DNA of 64,000 bases from assembly GCF_900105585.1 (NCBI RefSeq), contig NZ_FNRT01000002.1, forward strand, positions 3,286,001 to 3,350,000. The letters are read 5' to 3'. Made by a program: the position numbers and the translations under genes. Source of the stretch: Nocardioides exalbidus. GTDB lineage: Bacteria > Actinomycetota > Actinomycetes > Propionibacteriales > Nocardioidaceae. The notes under the pieces were generated by a model, which saw only the letters and a list, made by a program, of their open reading frames with translations, searched no databases and was not told the origin of the DNA. Positions 44,559-53,176 of the stretch are shown in pieces; position 1 is the first letter of the stretch, and each line of letters starts with the position of its first letter.

Positions 44559-45361
44559 TGAAGCTCGTCCGCACAGGGGCCGCCGTCGCCGTCGCGTTCG
44601 TGCTCGTGTTCCCCCTCTACTGGATGGTCGTGGTCGCGCTCTCGAGCCGGCGCGACCTGCTCGGCGGTCGGGTCGGCCTGGTGCCGGGCGACCTGACGAC
44701 GGAGAACTTCCGGCGGGTGCTCGACGCCTTCCCGGTGTCGACCTGGTTCGTGAACTCCGTGGCCGTGTCCCTGTCGGTCGCCGTGCTGACGGTGGTCACC
44801 AACCTGCTGGCCGGCTACGCGTTCGCCCACCTGCGCTTCCGGGGCGCGAGCCCGCTCTTCGTGCTGGCGCTGGCCACGCTGGTGCTGCCGGTCCAGGTGA
44901 TCATGGTGGCGCTGTTCCGGCTCGTCACCGAGATGCAGCTCTACGGCACCTACTGGGCCGTCATCCTCCCGACGTCGGCGTCCGCGCTGGGGATGTTCCT
45001 GGCCCGCCAGTGGTTCATCGGGATCCCGCGCGACCTGCTCGACGCAGCCCGGCTCGACGGGGCGGGTGAGTGGCGTACCTTCAGCCGCATCGTGCTGCCC
45101 AACGCCCGGCCGCTGGTCGCGGTGCTGTTCTTCATGAGCCTGCTGTCGTCGTGGAACGACTTCGCCTGGCCGTTGATCGCGTTGAAGGACAACGAGCTCT
45201 TCACCCTGCCGATCGGACTGCTCTACCTGCAGGGCCAGTACGGCCCCGACTACACGGCCACCATGGCCTACGCCCTGCTGAACGTCGCCCCGATGCTCGC
45301 GCTGTTCGTGGTCTTCCAGCGGTCGTTCGTCCAGGGCTTCACCTCCAGCGGGCTGCGTTGA
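44558..45361 (+). CDS. Sugar ABC transporter permease (MalG/UgpE type)
   Basis: A 267-residue permease with six hydrophobic segments. The EAA loop appears as LLDAARLDGAGEWRTFSRIV around residues 160-180. A WNDFAWPLIAL segment near 200, common in MalG-like subunits, follows. It is the last transport gene of the operon. No ATP-binding subunit follows or precedes, so a shared MsmK/MsiK-type ATPase encoded elsewhere must energise the importer, as is common in actinobacteria. A regulator gene follows after 73 bases. Confidence 0.94.
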   Translation: MKLVRTGAAVAVAFVLVFPLYWMVVVALSSRRDLLGGRVGLVPGDLTTENFRRVLDAFPVSTWFVNSVAVSLSVAVLTVVTNLLAGYAFAHLRFRGASPLFVLALATLVLPVQVIMVALFRLVTEMQLYGTYWAVILPTSASALGMFLARQWFIGIPRDLLDAARLDGAGEWRTFSRIVLPNARPLVAVLFFMSLLSSWNDFAWPLIALKDNELFTLPIGLLYLQGQYGPDYTATMAYALLNVAPMLALFVVFQRSFVQGFTSSGLR

Positions 45362-45434
45362 GCGCCCGCCCTGCCTTCTCGGGACCGACCCCGAGCGCCG
45401 GTCCCCGACGCTCCGACGAAGGACGACCGGAACC

Positions 45435-46106
45435 ATGCGCCTAGCCCTCCACAACCACGACGACCTCGTCGTCCTGGGACTCACCACGATGCTCGCTCGC
45501 CACGCCCCCGACATCGAGGTGGTCGACCACCGCACCCGCTCGACGCACCGGACGGACCTGGTGCTCGTCGAGCCCGCGCTCACCGCGGGCACGGGCGGCC
45601 CGGACCCGCTCGTCGAGCTGCTCGCGGACCAGGGCGCCCGCCGGGTGGCCGTGCTCACCGGCCTCTTCGAGCCGGGGCGGGCCGCCGCCTGCTTCGCCCG
45701 CGGGTACGCCGGCTACCTCTCCACACGCCTGCCCAGCCACGAGCTCGTCGACGCGCTCCGCGCCATCAACGACGGCCGCCGCGTCCTCGCGCCCCGGGAC
45801 GCGAGCGCCGAGGGTGAGGGGTCCCCGGGGCGTGGCCACGGGCTCACCCGGCGCGAGACCGACGTCCTCGTCCTCATCGCCTCCGGGCTCAGCAACCGCG
45901 ACATCGCCACCGAGCTCCACCTGAGCATCAACTCGGTCAAGTCCTACGTCCGCAGCGCCTACAACGCCATCGGCGTCGCCAGCCGCACCCAGGCGGTGCT
46001 GTGGACCATCACGCAGGGCCTCACGACCTCCGCAGCCGCCGCTTCCCGCACCGCCTCTCGCGAGCAGCTCCCGCCGGAGGGCTCGCGCGCGCGGGACGAC
46101 ACCTGA
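45435..46106 (+). CDS. Orphan LuxR/NarL-family regulator, receiver lacks phosphoacceptor Asp
   Basis: A 223-residue paralogue of the regulator at 18672-19304, with the same layout: degenerate receiver (1-~125) and LuxR HTH (~140-205, LTRRETDVLVLIASGLSNRD). The N-terminal acidic pair D9-D10 is kept, but the phosphoacceptor position is Glu46 (VLVEP) and the conserved lysine is Thr97 (GYLST). Glu can mimic phospho-Asp, so the protein may be constitutively active or use another signal. A basic, Ala/Ser-rich tail follows the HTH. It lies 73 bases after the sugar importer, so it may sense sugar-uptake status, but no kinase is present. Confidence 0.85.
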   Translation: MRLALHNHDDLVVLGLTTMLARHAPDIEVVDHRTRSTHRTDLVLVEPALTAGTGGPDPLVELLADQGARRVAVLTGLFEPGRAAACFARGYAGYLSTRLPSHELVDALRAINDGRRVLAPRDASAEGEGSPGRGHGLTRRETDVLVLIASGLSNRDIATELHLSINSVKSYVRSAYNAIGVASRTQAVLWTITQGLTTSAAAASRTASREQLPPEGSRARDDT

Positions 46107-46115
46107 CCTGGACGG

Positions 46116-47159
46116 CTACGGGCGGGCGCTCCTGCCCGCCGGTCGCGCGAGCTGGTTGACCGCCGCGCCGAACACGAAGGGGAGGCGCTGCGCCGCGGGC
46201 ACCAGGCGGCGTCGTACGACCGGCCGCGCCGTCGCGTGCAGCAGCGCGCTGGTGAGGAGCTCGTGCCGGGCACCCAGCCGCCGGGCGACGAGGTGGTAGC
46301 GCTCCGGTCGGCCGAAGGCGATGCATTCCACGGCGACCCGCGCCTGGGCGAGGCCGAGGGCGATGCCCTCGCCGGTCAGGGCGTCGACGTAACCGCCGGC
46401 GTCGCCGACGAGGAGCACCCGGCCGGCCGAGCGCGAGCGCACCCGCTGGCGCAGCGGACCGGCGCCCATCACCTTGGTGCGCTCGCCGGTGAGCCGCTCG
46501 CGCAGCGCCGGGAAGTCGGCCAGCAGCTCGTCGAAGTGGGCGCCCGGACCGGCCAGCACGGCGACGCCGACGAGGTCGTCGGCGACCGGCGTCACGTAGA
46601 CCTCGGCGCGGTGCGACCAGTGCACCTCGACGTAGGACGTCCACGGTGCCTGCGCGACGTGTGCGCGCAGCCCGTAGCGGCGACGTCCCCGGCTCGGCGC
46701 GTCGAGCCCGAGGAGCCGGCGCACGGGGGAGTGCAGGCCGTCGGCCGCGACGAGGTAGCGGGTGGGGCGTCCGGCGACCAGCAGGTGGCTGCCCTCGTCC
46801 TGCACGTCGTGGACCGGCTGCCGGTCGACCTCGATGCCGGCGTCGGCGACGCGCGCGGCGAGGACCTCGTGGAGCGTCGTCCTCCGCACGCCCCGGCCCG
46901 GACCCGACCGGAAGGCTGCCGTCGCGTGCGCACCGGTGGCGGCATCGACGTAGTGGATGCCGTCGAGCGACTGCCCGGGCGGGTCGACGCCGAGGCCGCC
47001 CAGCTCGAGGAGGGCGCCCGGCATCAGCCCCTCACCGCACGCCTTGTCGATCGGGCCGGTGCGGGGTTCGTGCACGACGACGTCGAGCCCGAGCCGGTGG
47101 GCGTGCAGGGCCGCGGCCATCCCGACCGGACCGCCGCCGGCGACCACGAGGTCATGCAC
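46116..47159 (-). CDS. FAD-dependent hydroxylase/reductase (SrsC-like position)
   Basis: A 347-residue flavoprotein of the PHBH/geranylgeranyl-reductase-like superfamily. VVAGGGPVGMAAALHA at ~4-19 binds FAD, DGLHSPVRRLLG near 140 is the second FAD motif, and VLLVGDAGGYVDALTGEGI near 270-288 binds the flavin ribityl. The CGEGLMP motif after strand 2 resembles both subgroups. In the Streptomyces griseus srsABC operon a flavoprotein at this place hydroxylates a methylated alkylresorcinol to a quinol/quinone. The gene order type III PKS, ICMT-like methyltransferase, flavoprotein is the same here. The GTG start overlaps the methyltransferase by eight bases, and it is the last gene. Confidence 0.85.
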   Translation of the reverse strand: MHDLVVAGGGPVGMAAALHAHRLGLDVVVHEPRTGPIDKACGEGLMPGALLELGGLGVDPPGQSLDGIHYVDAATGAHATAAFRSGPGRGVRRTTLHEVLAARVADAGIEVDRQPVHDVQDEGSHLLVAGRPTRYLVAADGLHSPVRRLLGLDAPSRGRRRYGLRAHVAQAPWTSYVEVHWSHRAEVYVTPVADDLVGVAVLAGPGAHFDELLADFPALRERLTGERTKVMGAGPLRQRVRSRSAGRVLLVGDAGGYVDALTGEGIALGLAQARVAVECIAFGRPERYHLVARRLGARHELLTSALLHATARPVVRRRLVPAAQRLPFVFGAAVNQLARPAGRSARP

Positions 47160-47694
47160 GCGCGGCTCCCGCGGTCGGCGGCAGCGTGGCGAGCGCTGCC
47201 TCCTCCGCCCGGATGCGGACGACGAGCAGGCCCGCGTTGACGACGGTGAAGACCACCGCCGTCAGCCAGGCGGCGTGGACCAGCGGCAGCGCCACGCCCT
47301 CCACCACGACGGCGACGTAGTTGGGGTGGCGCAGGAAGCGGTAGGGACCCGAGGTCTCGGGCGGCAGGCCGGGCACGACGATGACGCGGGTGTTCCAGCG
47401 CCGGCCGAGGGACGCGATGCACCACCACCTCAGGGCCTGCGAGGCCAGGACCAGCCCGAGCATCGACCAGGCGAGCGCGGACGGCACGTCGGGGCGGCGT
47501 ACCCACGCCTCCACCAGTGCACCGACGAGCAGGCCCGTGTGCAGCACCACCATGAAGGGGAAGTGGCCCTGCCCGCTCTCGACGCCGCCGCGCTCCTTGC
47601 TCCAGGCGGCGTTGCGCACCGAGACCACGAGCTCGGCGACCCGCTCGAGGCCGACCAGCGCCACGAGCACGCTGAAGGCCAGCAGGGTGGTCAT
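47152..47694 (-). CDS. ICMT-type membrane methyltransferase (SrsB-like)
   Basis: A 180-residue membrane protein with four to five hydrophobic helices. It carries the isoprenylcysteine carboxyl methyltransferase signature: [14 protein letters not shown] near residues 120-135 and a conserved E in the following VEGVALPL helix, then a terminal RIRAEE. These residues bind SAM at the membrane face. In srs-type operons the homologue O-methylates an alkylresorcinol rather than a prenyl-cysteine. ATG 47694 overlaps the PKS stop (ATGA). Confidence 0.88.
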   Translation of the reverse strand: MTTLLAFSVLVALVGLERVAELVVSVRNAAWSKERGGVESGQGHFPFMVVLHTGLLVGALVEAWVRRPDVPSALAWSMLGLVLASQALRWWCIASLGRRWNTRVIVVPGLPPETSGPYRFLRHPNYVAVVVEGVALPLVHAAWLTAVVFTVVNAGLLVVRIRAEEAALATLPPTAGAARA

Positions 47695-48746
47695 GCGACC
47701 GCCCGCAGTAGCACGAGCTCGGAGCAGAAGCCCGGCCCCATCGCGAGCAGGACTCCGTGGCTGCCGGGTGCCGGTGGCCGCTCGCGCAGCGTGTCCTCCA
47801 GCACGTGCAGGACCGACACCGAGGACAGGTTGCCGACGCGGGCGAGCGACTCCCACGTGAGGCGGATCGCCTCACGCGGCACCTCCAGCGCCGCCTCGAG
47901 CGCCTCGATCACCTTGGGCCCACCGGGGTGGCACACCCACCACCCGATGTCCTCGCGGGTCAGCCCGTGGTCGGCGAGGAAGGAGTCGACGTCGCCGCGC
48001 AGGTAGCGCTCGACCAGGTCCGGCACCGCGGCGTCGAGGACGATGCGCAGCCCGCTGGCCGCGACGTCGAACCCCATCGTCCGCTCGCTGTCCGGGTAGA
48101 GCCGGCTGCGGGAGTCGAGCACCTCGACCGGGCCGTCCGGGCCGTTCGCCCCGGTCGCCACGACGGCGGCGGCACCGTCGCCGAAGAGACCGCTCGCGAC
48201 GAGGTTCGGTACGGAGACGTCGTCGCGCTGCAGGGTCAGGGAGCACAGCTCCACCGCGACGAGCACGGCCGTGTGGTCGGGGTGCCCGACGAGGTGGTCG
48301 TGCAGGCGCGCGATCCCCGCGGCACCGGCGACGCACCCGAGGCCGACGAGGGGCATCCGGCGGACGTCCTCGCGCAGTCCCACCAGTGCGGCGATCCGGG
48401 CGTCGAGCGACGGCACCGCCAGCCCGGTGACGGTGGCGGTGACCACGAGGTCCACGTCCGACGGCGTCAGGTCGGCGGCCTTCAGCGCGTCGACGAGGGC
48501 GCGCGCGCCCAGCTCGACCGCGTGCTCGATGAAGAGGTCGTTGGAGTGGCCGAAGTCGCGGAGGTCGGCGTACTGCTCCAGCGGGAGCACGGTGTGGCGC
48601 CGCTCGACGCCGGCGTTGGCGTGGAAGCGCCGGAGCAGGGCGTGGTCGAGGCTGCGCTCGGAGATCACGTGGGCGAAGGCCTCGGTGATCTCGGACTGCG
48701 GGTAGGAGTGCGCCGGCAGGGCACTCCGGGCGGAGAGGATTCTCAT
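47691..48746 (-). CDS. Type III polyketide synthase
   Basis: A 351-residue chalcone-synthase-fold enzyme with the full Cys-His-Asn triad: Cys in [11 protein letters not shown] near residue 138, His in [11 protein letters not shown] near 272, and Asn in RVGNLSS near 305. It condenses malonyl-CoA units on an acyl starter to give pyrones, resorcinols or naphthols. The downstream methyltransferase and flavoprotein mirror srsABC, favouring an alkylresorcinol-type product from a long acyl starter. The upstream UbiA, polyprenyl synthetase and reductase suggest later prenylation. It overlaps neighbours on both sides by four bases. Confidence 0.95.
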   Translation of the reverse strand: MRILSARSALPAHSYPQSEITEAFAHVISERSLDHALLRRFHANAGVERRHTVLPLEQYADLRDFGHSNDLFIEHAVELGARALVDALKAADLTPSDVDLVVTATVTGLAVPSLDARIAALVGLREDVRRMPLVGLGCVAGAAGIARLHDHLVGHPDHTAVLVAVELCSLTLQRDDVSVPNLVASGLFGDGAAAVVATGANGPDGPVEVLDSRSRLYPDSERTMGFDVAASGLRIVLDAAVPDLVERYLRGDVDSFLADHGLTREDIGWWVCHPGGPKVIEALEAALEVPREAIRLTWESLARVGNLSSVSVLHVLEDTLRERPPAPGSHGVLLAMGPGFCSELVLLRAVA

Positions 48747-49939
48747 GTCGGCTCTCGGGTTCCTGTCGGTCGTGCGGGACGGATGAGGCTGTGGACGAGG
48801 CCACCGGCGAGCCGGGCGTCGATCCGCCCACCGCCGAGGCCGATCTCCACGAGGCTGTCGAACGTGCGCTGATCGGCGGCGGCCGCGCGGATGCCGGCGT
48901 CGACGACCCGGGGCGACTGCGAGAGCCGCGAGGCGGTCCAGGTGTGGCGCAGGTGCCGGCCGAGGAGGCCGCGCACCTCCGCGCGGTGCCGCGCGCCGGC
49001 GCCGTCGGGCTGCCCGGCGGCGACGGCACGGGCGGCTGCGCGTCCTGCGGAGACGCCCGAGGCGACGGCGTAGTAGATCCCCTCGCCCGTCATCGGGTTG
49101 ATCAGACCGGCGGCGTCACCGGCGAGCAGCACCGGTCCGTCGGGCTGGTCCCACCGCCAGCTGCTCAGCGGGAGGTGGTGGCCCCGCCACTCGGCGCCGG
49201 TGCTGGCGGCACCCGGAATGAGCTCCTCGAGCTGGTCGAGCAGCAGCCGTTTGCTCGGTGCGGACCCCTGCCCGCGCTCGGCAGGCAGGAGCTCGCCGTA
49301 GCCGACGTTGGCCCAGCCGTCGCCGCGGTCGAAGGCCCAGGCGTACGACGGGTGCCGCCCGACGCCGTAGCGGATGACCTGCCGCCCGCGGCCGGCGTCC
49401 GTCGTCGGCGCGTAGCCGCGGATCGCGATGGCCCGCTGCTGGGGCCGGTCGCCGAGCACCGCTCGCCGGACGAGCGAGTGGGCACCGTCCGCGCCGACCA
49501 CCACGCGGCCGCTGAGGCGGCCCGACACGACGGGGGCGCGCCCACCCGCAGTGGTGAGCGACGTCGCGCGGTGCCGCTCGAGGACCGCGCCCCTCTCCAC
49601 GGCCCGGTCCACCAGCCGGGCGTCGAGCACCGCTCGGGGGACGACGTAGGCCTCGCGGCGCATCGACCGCGAGACCCGCAGGTCGCCGCGTGCCAGCTCG
49701 AGCTCGCGCAGGGGCGTCCAGCCCGCGACCACGTCGCCGGCGCCCACCTCCGAGAGCACGTCGACCGCGTGCGGCGCGATGCCGTCACCGCAGGACTTGT
49801 CGCGCGGGAAGTCGCTGCGGTCGAGGAGCAGCACGCGCAGTGACGGGTCCTCGGCCAGCGCCCCGAGCGCTGCGGAGGTGCCCGCGGGACCGGCGCCGAC
49901 GATGACGACGTCCCAGTCCGCGTCCGACCGGGCCGTCAC
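48743..49939 (-). CDS. Geranylgeranyl-reductase-family FAD enzyme
   Basis: A 398-residue flavoprotein. It has [16 protein letters not shown] at ~13-28, the family hallmark [11 protein letters not shown] near 52-62 (PxxxxCGxG type), [16 protein letters not shown] near 165, and [19 protein letters not shown] near 295-313. Relatives such as MenJ or archaeal GGR saturate prenyl double bonds of menaquinone or ether lipids. Here it probably reduces the prenyl chain of the product made with UbiA and the polyprenyl synthetase; an oxygenase role cannot be excluded. GTG 49939 overlaps ubiA, and its stop overlaps the PKS start. Confidence 0.9.
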   Translation of the reverse strand: MTARSDADWDVVIVGAGPAGTSAALGALAEDPSLRVLLLDRSDFPRDKSCGDGIAPHAVDVLSEVGAGDVVAGWTPLRELELARGDLRVSRSMRREAYVVPRAVLDARLVDRAVERGAVLERHRATSLTTAGGRAPVVSGRLSGRVVVGADGAHSLVRRAVLGDRPQQRAIAIRGYAPTTDAGRGRQVIRYGVGRHPSYAWAFDRGDGWANVGYGELLPAERGQGSAPSKRLLLDQLEELIPGAASTGAEWRGHHLPLSSWRWDQPDGPVLLAGDAAGLINPMTGEGIYYAVASGVSAGRAAARAVAAGQPDGAGARHRAEVRGLLGRHLRHTWTASRLSQSPRVVDAGIRAAAADQRTFDSLVEIGLGGGRIDARLAGGLVHSLIRPARPTGTREPT

Positions 49940-50730
49940 CGGGCCACCACCAGCAGCATGGCGTCGCCGAGGGCGATCGCGACCGCCGACACGAAGGGGA
50001 TGCGACCGGACCCGGCGACCACCACGACGGCCAGCGCGAGGACCACGGCACCGATCGCGGCCGAGACGAGGACCGGGGCTCCGGCGCCGACGAGGACGAC
50101 CGCCGAGGCCACCACGAGGACGCCGGCGGCGACCGGGGCGAGGTGGGCCCGCCCCAGGCGGTGGGGGAGGCCGCGCACGCCGGTGGCGGCGTCGTCGTCG
50201 AGGTCGGGCAGGACGTTGAGCAGGTGGGCTGCGACGCCGAGCAGGGCAGCCCCGACCGGCCACCACCACGGCGGGAGCTGCCCGTCGACCAGGGAGACCA
50301 CCGCCGGCAGCCCGCCGAACGAGACGGCGTAGGGCAGCCACGACCAGGCGGTCGACTTGAGGCCGAGGTTGTAGGTCCACGCGGAGGCGACGCAGACGAG
50401 GTGGACCAGCCCGGGCGCGAGGCCGAGGGCCAGGGACAGCACGAGGCAGAGGGCGACGGCGACCGCGCACGCGCGCCGGACGACGTCGAGCGGGACCGCG
50501 CCCGTCGCCAACGGCTTGTCGCCGCGACCGGCCCGGCGGTCACGGGAGACGTCGACGAGGTCGTTGCTCCAGCCGATGCTGAGCTGGCCGGCCAGGACGG
50601 CCGCGAGCACGAGCAGCACGCGGACGGTGCCGAGTCCCTGTGCCGTCGCGAGCAGGCCCGCCAGCGCCGTGACCGCCAGCGCCGGTCCGGGGTGCGTGGC
50701 GAGGGCGAGCCCGCGGAGCGTCGTGGTCAT
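49936..50730 (-). CDS. UbiA-family prenyltransferase
   Basis: A 264-residue integral membrane prenyltransferase with about eight helices. The two Asp-rich magnesium/diphosphate motifs are present: NDLVDVSRDRRAGRGDKPL (the NDxxDxxxD type) near residues 56-74 and NVLPDLDDDAATG near 175-187. UbiA enzymes attach a prenyl chain to an aromatic ring or to a glycerol. The adjacent polyprenyl diphosphate synthase supplies the donor and the type III PKS could supply the aromatic acceptor. ATG 50730 overlaps the synthase stop and its stop overlaps the reductase start. Confidence 0.93.
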   Translation of the reverse strand: MTTTLRGLALATHPGPALAVTALAGLLATAQGLGTVRVLLVLAAVLAGQLSIGWSNDLVDVSRDRRAGRGDKPLATGAVPLDVVRRACAVAVALCLVLSLALGLAPGLVHLVCVASAWTYNLGLKSTAWSWLPYAVSFGGLPAVVSLVDGQLPPWWWPVGAALLGVAAHLLNVLPDLDDDAATGVRGLPHRLGRAHLAPVAAGVLVVASAVVLVGAGAPVLVSAAIGAVVLALAVVVVAGSGRIPFVSAVAIALGDAMLLVVAR

Positions 50731-51770
50731 GCCGCTTCCCCGCTGCCGTCGACCAGCTCGGGGGAGCGGGTCGTGATGCCGTCGAGCAGCGTGGCGGGCA
50801 CCCCGAGGTCGGCGAGCGTCGACCGGGCCCCGGCCAGGTGCTGGTCGGCCAGGTCCTCCACGAAGCGGCGCGACCCGGCTGCCACGAGGAGGGCGCGCAC
50901 GTCGGTCAGCTCGTCCGCCGACAGGTCGCGGCCGACGTAGTCGCGGATGCGCGGCCACTCCGGGGTGGAGCGCGCGTGCACGAGGAGCGGGGTCTGCTTG
51001 CCCGTGCGCAGGTCGCTGGTGGTGCTCTTGCCCGATCGCACGGGATCGCCGAAGACGCCGATGAGGTCGTCCACGAGCTGGAACGCGATGCCCGTCATCC
51101 GCCCGGCGGAGCCCAGGCGCTCGGCGGTGCTCGACGGGGCGCCGGCCAGGACGGCCCCGGCCTGGAGGGGAAGGTCGAACGAGTACGCGCTGGTCTTGCA
51201 CTCCTCCATGGCCAGGCTCTCGGCGAGGGTGACCACGTCGGTGCCCATCGACAGGCGTACGTCCGCGAGCTCGCCGGCGGCGGTGGTGTGCAGTGCGGAG
51301 TCGAGCAGGTCCAGGAGGCGGTGGACCACGGGCGGGGGAGCGCCGCACGTCGCGGTCGCGCGGACGGCGGCCGCGAGGGCGAGGTCGCCGGCCAGCACCG
51401 CGGCGGTGAGCCCGTAGCCGGCGACGTCGTCAGGACCGGCGGCGGCCGCGCGGGCGTAGGAGCGGAACGTGCCGCTCACGTTCGGCGCACCACGGCGGAC
51501 GTGGTCGTCGTCGATGACGTCGTCGTGGATCACGAGTGCCGTGTGGAGCAGCTCGATCGCCGCGCCGACCTCCGCTGCCGCCTCGGGGAGCGACCCGCCG
51601 AGCGCGTCGTGCGTCGCGACGACCAGCATCGGCCGGAACCGCTTGCCGCCCTGCGTGGCTGCCTCGAGCGCCTCCCACAGCAGGACGTGGTGGGGGTCGA
51701 TCAGGGCCGCTCGTGCCCGACCCTGCTCGAGCAGGCGTTGCAGCGCGACGTCGGTGTCGGTCGCGATCAT
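50727..51770 (-). CDS. Polyprenyl diphosphate synthase
   Basis: A 347-residue trans-prenyltransferase. The first Asp-rich motif is HDDVIDDD near residue 84, preceded by KRFRPML for IPP binding. The second is FQLVDDLIGVFGD, in which the usual DDxxD is DDLIG, a common variant. Residues upstream of the first motif that set chain length (IELLHTALVI) are not bulky aromatics, so a C20 or longer product is likely. Start is ambiguous: ATG 51770 has a GAGG/GGGA site, while a GTG at 51869 would add 33 residues and overlap the cytochrome gene by eight bases. It supplies the donor for UbiA. Confidence 0.9.
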   Translation of the reverse strand: MIATDTDVALQRLLEQGRARAALIDPHHVLLWEALEAATQGGKRFRPMLVVATHDALGGSLPEAAAEVGAAIELLHTALVIHDDVIDDDHVRRGAPNVSGTFRSYARAAAAGPDDVAGYGLTAAVLAGDLALAAAVRATATCGAPPPVVHRLLDLLDSALHTTAAGELADVRLSMGTDVVTLAESLAMEECKTSAYSFDLPLQAGAVLAGAPSSTAERLGSAGRMTGIAFQLVDDLIGVFGDPVRSGKSTTSDLRTGKQTPLLVHARSTPEWPRIRDYVGRDLSADELTDVRALLVAAGSRRFVEDLADQHLAGARSTLADLGVPATLLDGITTRSPELVDGSGEAA

Positions 51771-51861
51771 CGGTCCCGCCTCGATCCACTCGTGGAGCTC
51801 GTCCCCCCATGGAACGCCCTCCCGGCCGTCTGTGCACGATGCAAAGGGGTGGTCCGGCCCG

Positions 51862-52503
51862 TCAGCCACGGGGTCCGGACGCCTCGGCCTCCTCGACCTC
51901 GTCCAGCCAACCCGGGTGCTGGGCGCGTGCCCACCGGCGGGAGACGCGACCGGTGCGCATGCCGCGACGGGCCTCGGGGTCGCCGAACGCGTGGGCGAGG
52001 TGGCCGAACACGAGGAGCCCCAGCCCGAGGGCGACCCAGTCGTGGACGAACGTCGCGCCGGAGCGCCACGAGAGCGCGGCCAGGCCGGTCCAGTACATGA
52101 GAGCGCCGGTGCCGAGGAGCACCCACGTCGACGCGGCCACGAGCCACGAGTTCACCTTCTGGCCGGCGTTGAACTTGCCGACCACGATGCTGCCGTCGCG
52201 TCGGGACCGGCTGCGCAGCCACCGCCAGTCGGCCGGGGTGAAGCGGTCGAGCCGCCCCAGGTCTGCCCGGTAGGCCTTCGAGACGGCGCCGAGCACCATC
52301 GGCAACGGAAGCGCGATGCCGCACCAGACGTGGATCGTCTCGACCAGGTGGCGGTGGCCGACCGCCATCATGATCGACCCGTTGTAGAGGATCGCGGCGG
52401 TGACGAGGCACGCGCCCATGAGAAGGGCGAACGAGCGGTGGACCCACCGCTCGGCGCGAGAGAACCGGTCGAGGTCGCGCGCTCCGTCCGGCGCCTCACG
52501 CAT
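51862..52503 (-). CDS. Cytochrome b561-type membrane subunit
   Basis: A 213-residue membrane protein with four hydrophobic helices resembling the b-type cytochrome subunit of molybdopterin oxidoreductases (formate-dehydrogenase gamma/YedZ-like). Candidate heme histidines lie in helix 1 (WVHRSF), helix 2 (GHRHLVETIHVW) and helix 4 (FVHDWVALGLG and FGHLAHAF). It would link the quinone pool to its periplasmic partner. ATG 52503 overlaps the end of the molybdoenzyme gene by eight bases, showing that the two are a functional pair. The C terminus is acidic and cytoplasmic. Confidence 0.83.
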   Translation of the reverse strand: MREAPDGARDLDRFSRAERWVHRSFALLMGACLVTAAILYNGSIMMAVGHRHLVETIHVWCGIALPLPMVLGAVSKAYRADLGRLDRFTPADWRWLRSRSRRDGSIVVGKFNAGQKVNSWLVAASTWVLLGTGALMYWTGLAALSWRSGATFVHDWVALGLGLLVFGHLAHAFGDPEARRGMRTGRVSRRWARAQHPGWLDEVEEAEASGPRG

Positions 52504-53176
52504 CGATGGTCCCGTCCAGCGGGTAGCCGCGGTCCTCCCAGTAGCCCGGCCGGTTGTCCGCGGTGACCTCGATGCCCGAGAGCCACTTCGTGCTCTTGTA
52601 GCCGTACATCGAGCCGGAGTAGACCCGCACCGGGCCGCCGTGCGCATGAGTCACCGGCTCGTCGTACATCCGCAGCGCCACGATGACGTCGTGGGCCCGC
52701 GCCTGCGCGAGCGTCATGTTGACCGAGTACGTCCCGTCGAACGAGTGGAAGCGGACGCCCACCGCGTCGTCGGTGGGCGCGGCGCGGTCGAGGAGGTCGG
52801 CGACCCGGACACCCGCCCACGGCACGTCGAGGACGTACCAGCCCGTGACGCAGTGGAAGGTGTCGGTGAACCGCGTCTGGGGAAGTGCCTCGAGGTCCGC
52901 GTAGGAGTACGTCGACTCGGTCCCGACCAGCCCGGTGACGTCCAGCCGGTAGTCCTCGTCGTCGCGGGGCTCCACGGCCCCGGTGACGGAGTAGTAGCGC
53001 CACGTGCTGCCCAGCGGGACCAGCGAGGTCAGGCCGGTCGGGTCGCGAGGCTGGATCGGCGCGAGCACGCGACTCAGCCCCTCCTGGACCCGGTTGCCGG
53101 CGACCACGCCGACGGCCCCCAGGCCGAGGAGCCCGAGGACGACGCGACGGCCGACGGGCGCGCCTTCAGCGTCCAT
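52496..53176 (-). CDS. Sulfite-oxidase-fold molybdopterin oxidoreductase (MsrP-like)
   Basis: A 226-residue protein with one N-terminal hydrophobic segment (~residues 12-30, preceded by a GRR but not a classical twin-arginine leader) and a sulfite-oxidase-type molybdopterin domain. The molybdenum-ligand cysteine is in FHCVTGWYVLDVPW near residue 115, and the HAHGGPVRVYSGSMYGYKSTKW segment near 180-200 binds the pterin. The size and the cytochrome b neighbour resemble MsrPQ (YedYZ), which repairs oxidised methionine in envelope proteins with quinol electrons. The adjacent msrB supports this. It overlaps msrB by 11 bases. Confidence 0.85.
   Translation of the reverse strand: MDAEGAPVGRRVVLGLLGLGAVGVVAGNRVQEGLSRVLAPIQPRDPTGLTSLVPLGSTWRYYSVTGAVEPRDDEDYRLDVTGLVGTESTYSYADLEALPQTRFTDTFHCVTGWYVLDVPWAGVRVADLLDRAAPTDDAVGVRFHSFDGTYSVNMTLAQARAHDVIVALRMYDEPVTHAHGGPVRVYSGSMYGYKSTKWLSGIEVTADNRPGYWEDRGYPLDGTIDA

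Noticed and set aside
48743..51770. Archaeal-type ether-lipid synthesis (polyprenyl synthase, UbiA, GGR)
   Set aside because: There is no glycerol-1-phosphate dehydrogenase or GGGP synthase, and the genes are coupled to a type III PKS, which better explains an aromatic acceptor.
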